In this document: positions 7,165 through 9,390 of the stretch, piece by piece | Layout: every line of letters starts with the position of its first letter | Numbering within the stretch: position 1 is the stretch's first letter | Assembly (NCBI GenBank): GCA_009925805.1 | Contig: RFQF01000079.1 | Location: 1 to 9,390 of the forward strand | Direction of reading: 5' to 3' | Length of the DNA stretch: 9,390 nucleotides | Source: Flavobacteriia bacterium | Lineage (GTDB): Bacteria > Bacteroidota > Bacteroidia > Flavobacteriales_D > Crocinitomicaceae | Translations under genes and position numbers: made by a program | Notes under the pieces: generated by a model | Databases searched by the model: none | Seen by the model: the letters and a program-made list of their open reading frames with translations, nothing else | What the model was told of the DNA's origin: nothing

Positions 7165-8204
7165 GATATATATGAAGATTTAAATCCGTGGGCCGCAAAA
7201 TGGGCAATTCCATTCCGAATTTGCTTCAATTTTTCGACGGTCATGCGCTCTCCCAAGGGGTAACGCGGCAGCGTAAGCAATTCGAGTTTCGGAGAGTTCA
7301 GAATATTCCCAGGATAATTTACGGCAGCCGTTTTGAATCCTGCTTGTTTCACGAGAGCAACGTCCCGAGCAGTGAAATCGCCAATTCCTCCATAGGGATA
7401 GGCGAAATGCGTGATGGGTTGACCTAATTGATTTTCCAAAGCTTGTTTCGAACCTTCTATTTCCTCCCAAGCTTCTTCTTCCGTAAGAGAAGCGAGACGA
7501 AAATGGTGTTTTGTATGGGCAGCAAGCGTCACCAAAGGATGCGAAGCCTCTTTTTTCAATTGTTCCCACGAGGCGGGAGCGGCAAAAGTTCGGGCTCGGT
7601 TCAAGGCATCAGCATCAAATAAACCTTGCAGGTAATTTCTGTTTTTTGGGGTGTCGTTTTGCTTGAACCTTTGCGCGATGCTAGGGTATAAAGCCGCGCC
7701 TTCTTCCGCGTTTTGCCAAGAAAAATGCAATGGGTTATCCTCGTTTCGAAGCACCAACTCCCCTGCTTGCTTTAGCATATCCTCTAAGGCATACCACCAC
7801 GGAAAGGAAGTGCCTTCGGGAAAAGAACTGGTAACAAACACGGTGAAGGGAATTTCGAATTTTTCAAAAATGGGTTTACCGTGGACAAAATTATCAGCGT
7901 AGCCGTCATCCAAGGTAAATACTACAAAAGGCTGCTTGTTTTTCGTATTGTGAAGTTTCTTTTCTACATCATCCAAGGCAAGGAAGCGGTAGTTTTCGTG
8001 AATCAAGTAAAGGATTATTTTTTCCAGCGTTTCTGGAGTTATAGCAAGACCATGATTTAAGGGATAGCGCAATATTTGTTGTTCAGGAAGCACCCGATGG
8101 AGCATGAAGAGCATTCCTCGTCCGCCGAAAAGGGGTTTGGATAACCAACCCTTTGATTTGACAAAGAGTCCTAAAATTTTTTGTTCAATCCAAGTTAATT
8201 GCAC
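7161..8204 (-). CDS. Polysaccharide deacetylase (NodB homology, CE4)
   Basis: A metal-dependent carbohydrate esterase 4 protein, expected to remove N- or O-acetyl groups from a glycan. It has 347 residues. The family landmarks are present in order: FMLHRVLP (33-40), TLDDGYADN (97-105) with the catalytic and metal-binding pair Asp99-Asp100, the zinc motif HTKHH (His230 and His234, H-x3-H), FAYPYGG (267-273), and LPRYPLG (312-318) near the end. I see no signal peptide or membrane helix, so it may act in the cytosol on a lipid-linked intermediate rather than on the exported polymer; that location is inference. The start is GTG at 8204: an in-frame TGA lies 12 bases upstream and no earlier ATG exists. 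The GTG shares one base with the TAG stop of the GNAT gene. Coupling with an acyltransferase suggests acyl-group exchange on an amino sugar, which is a hypothesis only. Confidence 0.93.
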   Translation of the reverse strand: MQLTWIEQKILGLFVKSKGWLSKPLFGGRGMLFMLHRVLPEQQILRYPLNHGLAITPETLEKIILYLIHENYRFLALDDVEKKLHNTKNKQPFVVFTLDDGYADNFVHGKPIFEKFEIPFTVFVTSSFPEGTSFPWWYALEDMLKQAGELVLRNEDNPLHFSWQNAEEGAALYPSIAQRFKQNDTPKNRNYLQGLFDADALNRARTFAAPASWEQLKKEASHPLVTLAAHTKHHFRLASLTEEEAWEEIEGSKQALENQLGQPITHFAYPYGGIGDFTARDVALVKQAGFKTAAVNYPGNILNSPKLELLTLPRYPLGERMTVEKLKQIRNGIAHFAAHGFKSSYIS

Positions 8205-8206
8205 TA
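8202..8206 (-). promoter_or_regulatory. Stop-start overlap TAGTG
   Basis: The TAG stop of the GNAT gene (8206-8204) and the GTG start of the deacetylase (8204-8202) share one base. With no Shine-Dalgarno sequence nearby, termination-reinitiation is the likely way the deacetylase is translated. The GTG start is forced by an in-frame TGA at 8216-8214. Confidence 0.7.
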
Positions 8207-9151
8207 GAAAGTATCATTATCGGCCGTGGTGAATTTAAGCATTTCTAATGGGATTTCTTCCGAAAAGGCAATGCCTCCTGCAGGATAGGAAAGGTTGTGC
8301 TTTTTTCCATGGCGTTGAAACCATTCATCGTAATGCGTAGAGGAAGACACGTGCATGCGTAGGTGCGGCAACCCACACCAGCGAGCAATGCGTTTCAGTT
8401 TGCGGGTAACTTTCAGAAAATCTGCTTCCGTGCGGACGTCCATGTCGCCAATAAACAAATACTCGGCGTTGAATTTGACCCAGACAGAAATACCGTTTAC
8501 ATCGATTAAAAAATTCCCCCCGTAGCATTTGTATTCAAAAAATTCCGGCGAATGGTCCACCACAGCATGTACGTCGCTGGTGATCGATGAAGCAAAAGGT
8601 TGGCCTTTAGGTTGGCGTTTAAGGATGAATTGACACCATCTCGTGTGCCAGGATTGGGGTAAACGGAAGGTCTTTTTTAAACGCAGCCAGGCGAGGCCTT
8701 TCACGCGCATCAAGTACACGGAGAGGTTGTCGAAGTGCGTCCAGCCCAGGCGCTTGACAAAACCCGGGTAGGAATTTTCATTAGGAAAGCCAAAAACCAG
8801 ATGAATGCCTTCGGATTGGCAAGCTTCATAGGTAAGTTGCGCCAATTGCGTAAAAAGGCCTTTTCCTTGGTGTTCGGGGAGGGTCATGGTATCTCCGGAT
8901 TGCGCCACCAAGAAGCGTTTGCCGCGATAAATCATGGTGCATGGATACACACCATAATAGGCGACAGGAGCGTTGTTTTCGTCGTACGCGATAAAGCCGA
9001 TGGGGGAAGCGCCGAAAACATCTGTTTGTTGTTTCTGCTCTAATTGTAACTCGTTTAAAATCGATAAAAAGGTATTATTGAAAATTGGTAACAATTCATT
9101 GGTATGCGCTGATGAAATCCGTGAAAAACTGTAATATGGATTATTATGCAA
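8204..9151 (-). CDS. GNAT family acyltransferase
   Basis: A GNAT-fold N-acyltransferase of 315 residues, which would use acetyl-CoA or another acyl-CoA to acylate an amino group, most likely on a sugar given the neighbours. The acyl-CoA binding motif A is MTLPEHQGKGLFTQL (89-103), with Gln95, Gly96 and Gly98 forming the Q-x-x-G loop and Phe100 at the usual final Gly/Ala place, a common variant. VFGFPNENSYPGFVKRLGW (119-137) is typical of a large GNAT subgroup in Bacteroidota. The protein is nearly twice a single GNAT domain; the second half (about 200-300, with VWVKFNAEYLFIGDMDVR) may be a second, degenerate GNAT-like domain. The start appears to be TTG at 9151, because an in-frame TGA lies upstream and the first in-frame ATG is about codon 73. 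It follows the upstream stop by 11 bases and ends in a one-base overlap with the deacetylase start. Confidence 0.88.
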   Translation of the reverse strand: MHNNPYYSFSRISSAHTNELLPIFNNTFLSILNELQLEQKQQTDVFGASPIGFIAYDENNAPVAYYGVYPCTMIYRGKRFLVAQSGDTMTLPEHQGKGLFTQLAQLTYEACQSEGIHLVFGFPNENSYPGFVKRLGWTHFDNLSVYLMRVKGLAWLRLKKTFRLPQSWHTRWCQFILKRQPKGQPFASSITSDVHAVVDHSPEFFEYKCYGGNFLIDVNGISVWVKFNAEYLFIGDMDVRTEADFLKVTRKLKRIARWCGLPHLRMHVSSSTHYDEWFQRHGKKHNLSYPAGGIAFSEEIPLEMLKFTTADNDTF

Positions 9152-9162
9152 TGTTTTAAGGA

Positions 9163-9390
9163 TTAGGTTGTGGTATTTCGTTCACGGATTTTTAAAAACG
9201 GTAATTCAACGCATAAATGCAATGCAATAGCTAAACATATTGATAGGGAAATATATAGTGAAAACAAAATGACTCTTTGGATTTCAAACCGAAACGATAA
9301 TATAAAGTCGGAGAACTCAATGTTTCGAATAAAAAACCATAGTACAACACTTCCATGAACTAAATAAAGGGAATATGAAATTTTGCTAGA
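9163..9390 (-). CDS. Acyltransferase 3 family protein, C-terminal end (5' end outside window)
   Basis: The last 75 codons of a gene that enters from the right edge, ending at TAA (9165-9163). I found it by reading the minus strand; no start codon is in the window. The translation begins SSKISYSLYLVHGSVVLWFF and ends VELPFLKIRERNTTT. It matches the C-terminus of the complete acyltransferase-3 protein at 4118-5284 in order and spacing: KISYSLYLVH against KISYGIYVYH, then a hydrophobic segment, then a final helix leading to VELPFLKI against IELRFLNL. It is therefore very likely a second membrane O-acyltransferase of the same family, acting on the polysaccharide. The sequence is AT-rich like the other copy, and divergent enough that it is not a recent duplicate. 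It lies 11 bases ahead of the GNAT gene and is presumably the same transcript. Confidence 0.85.
   Translation of the reverse strand, partial: SSKISYSLYLVHGSVVLWFFIRNIEFSDFILSFRFEIQRVILFSLYISLSICLAIALHLCVELPFLKIRERNTTT

Noticed and set aside
9170..9358. 62-codon open frame on the plus strand near the right edge
   Set aside because: It is antisense to the acyltransferase-3 C-terminus, whose minus-strand translation matches a known family.
1..9390. Exosortase/PEP-CTERM (XrtA-type) exopolysaccharide locus, suggested by the amidotransferase plus deacetylase plus GNAT set
   Set aside because: No exosortase, PEP-CTERM sorting signal, FemAB-like protein or chain-length protein is seen, and these enzyme families also occur in ordinary O-antigen and capsule loci.
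1..9390. Internal promoters, terminators, tRNA genes, insertion sequences or CRISPR arrays
   Set aside because: The longest gap between genes is 15 bases; I found no hairpin with a T-run in the gaps, no transposase-like protein and no regularly spaced repeats.

Overview
The window is a stretch of one long minus-strand operon for building and decorating a surface polysaccharide (O-antigen, capsule or exopolysaccharide type). It probably comes from a member of the Bacteroidota. Three points support this. Protein sequences such as the AsnB-type amidotransferase, FkbM methyltransferase and GNAT enzyme read like Bacteroidota glycan-locus proteins. The base composition is low to moderate in GC. None of the nine visible gene starts and junctions has a Shine-Dalgarno sequence, as is common in that phylum. 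The genus cannot be told from the sequence.

In the direction of transcription (9390 down to 1) the genes are: the C-terminal end of an acyltransferase-3 membrane protein (9163 to beyond 9390); a GNAT-type acyltransferase (8204-9151); a NodB-type polysaccharide deacetylase (7161-8204); a GT2 rhamnosyltransferase-like glycosyltransferase (6163-7164); a divergent GT-B glycosyltransferase (5268-6182); a second, complete acyltransferase-3 protein (4118-5284); a second, different GT2-type glycosyltransferase (3166-4125); an FkbM methyltransferase (2371-3150); a GT4 glycosyltransferase (1235-2377); and an asparagine-synthase-like amidotransferase running off the left edge (1-1247). Coding is almost continuous. 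Neighbours overlap by 1 to 20 bases or are separated by at most 15 bases, so there is no room for internal promoters or terminators, and I saw none.

The four glycosyltransferases would add sugars from activated donors to a lipid-linked oligosaccharide. The other six proteins look like decorating enzymes: two O-acyltransferases, an N-acyltransferase, a deacetylase, an O-methyltransferase and an amidotransferase. The product is therefore likely a heavily modified glycan. No flippase, polymerase, chain-length regulator or nucleotide-sugar synthesis gene lies in the window; these must be elsewhere in the locus.

The main oddities are a high share of forced non-ATG starts (TTG or GTG in four genes), long stop-start overlaps, and a clear AT-rich block (about 2380-5280) set between more GC-rich genes, which suggests mosaic assembly. 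I see no defence system, mobile element, RNA gene or CRISPR array. The window is an informative but recognisable glycan locus rather than a clearly new system.
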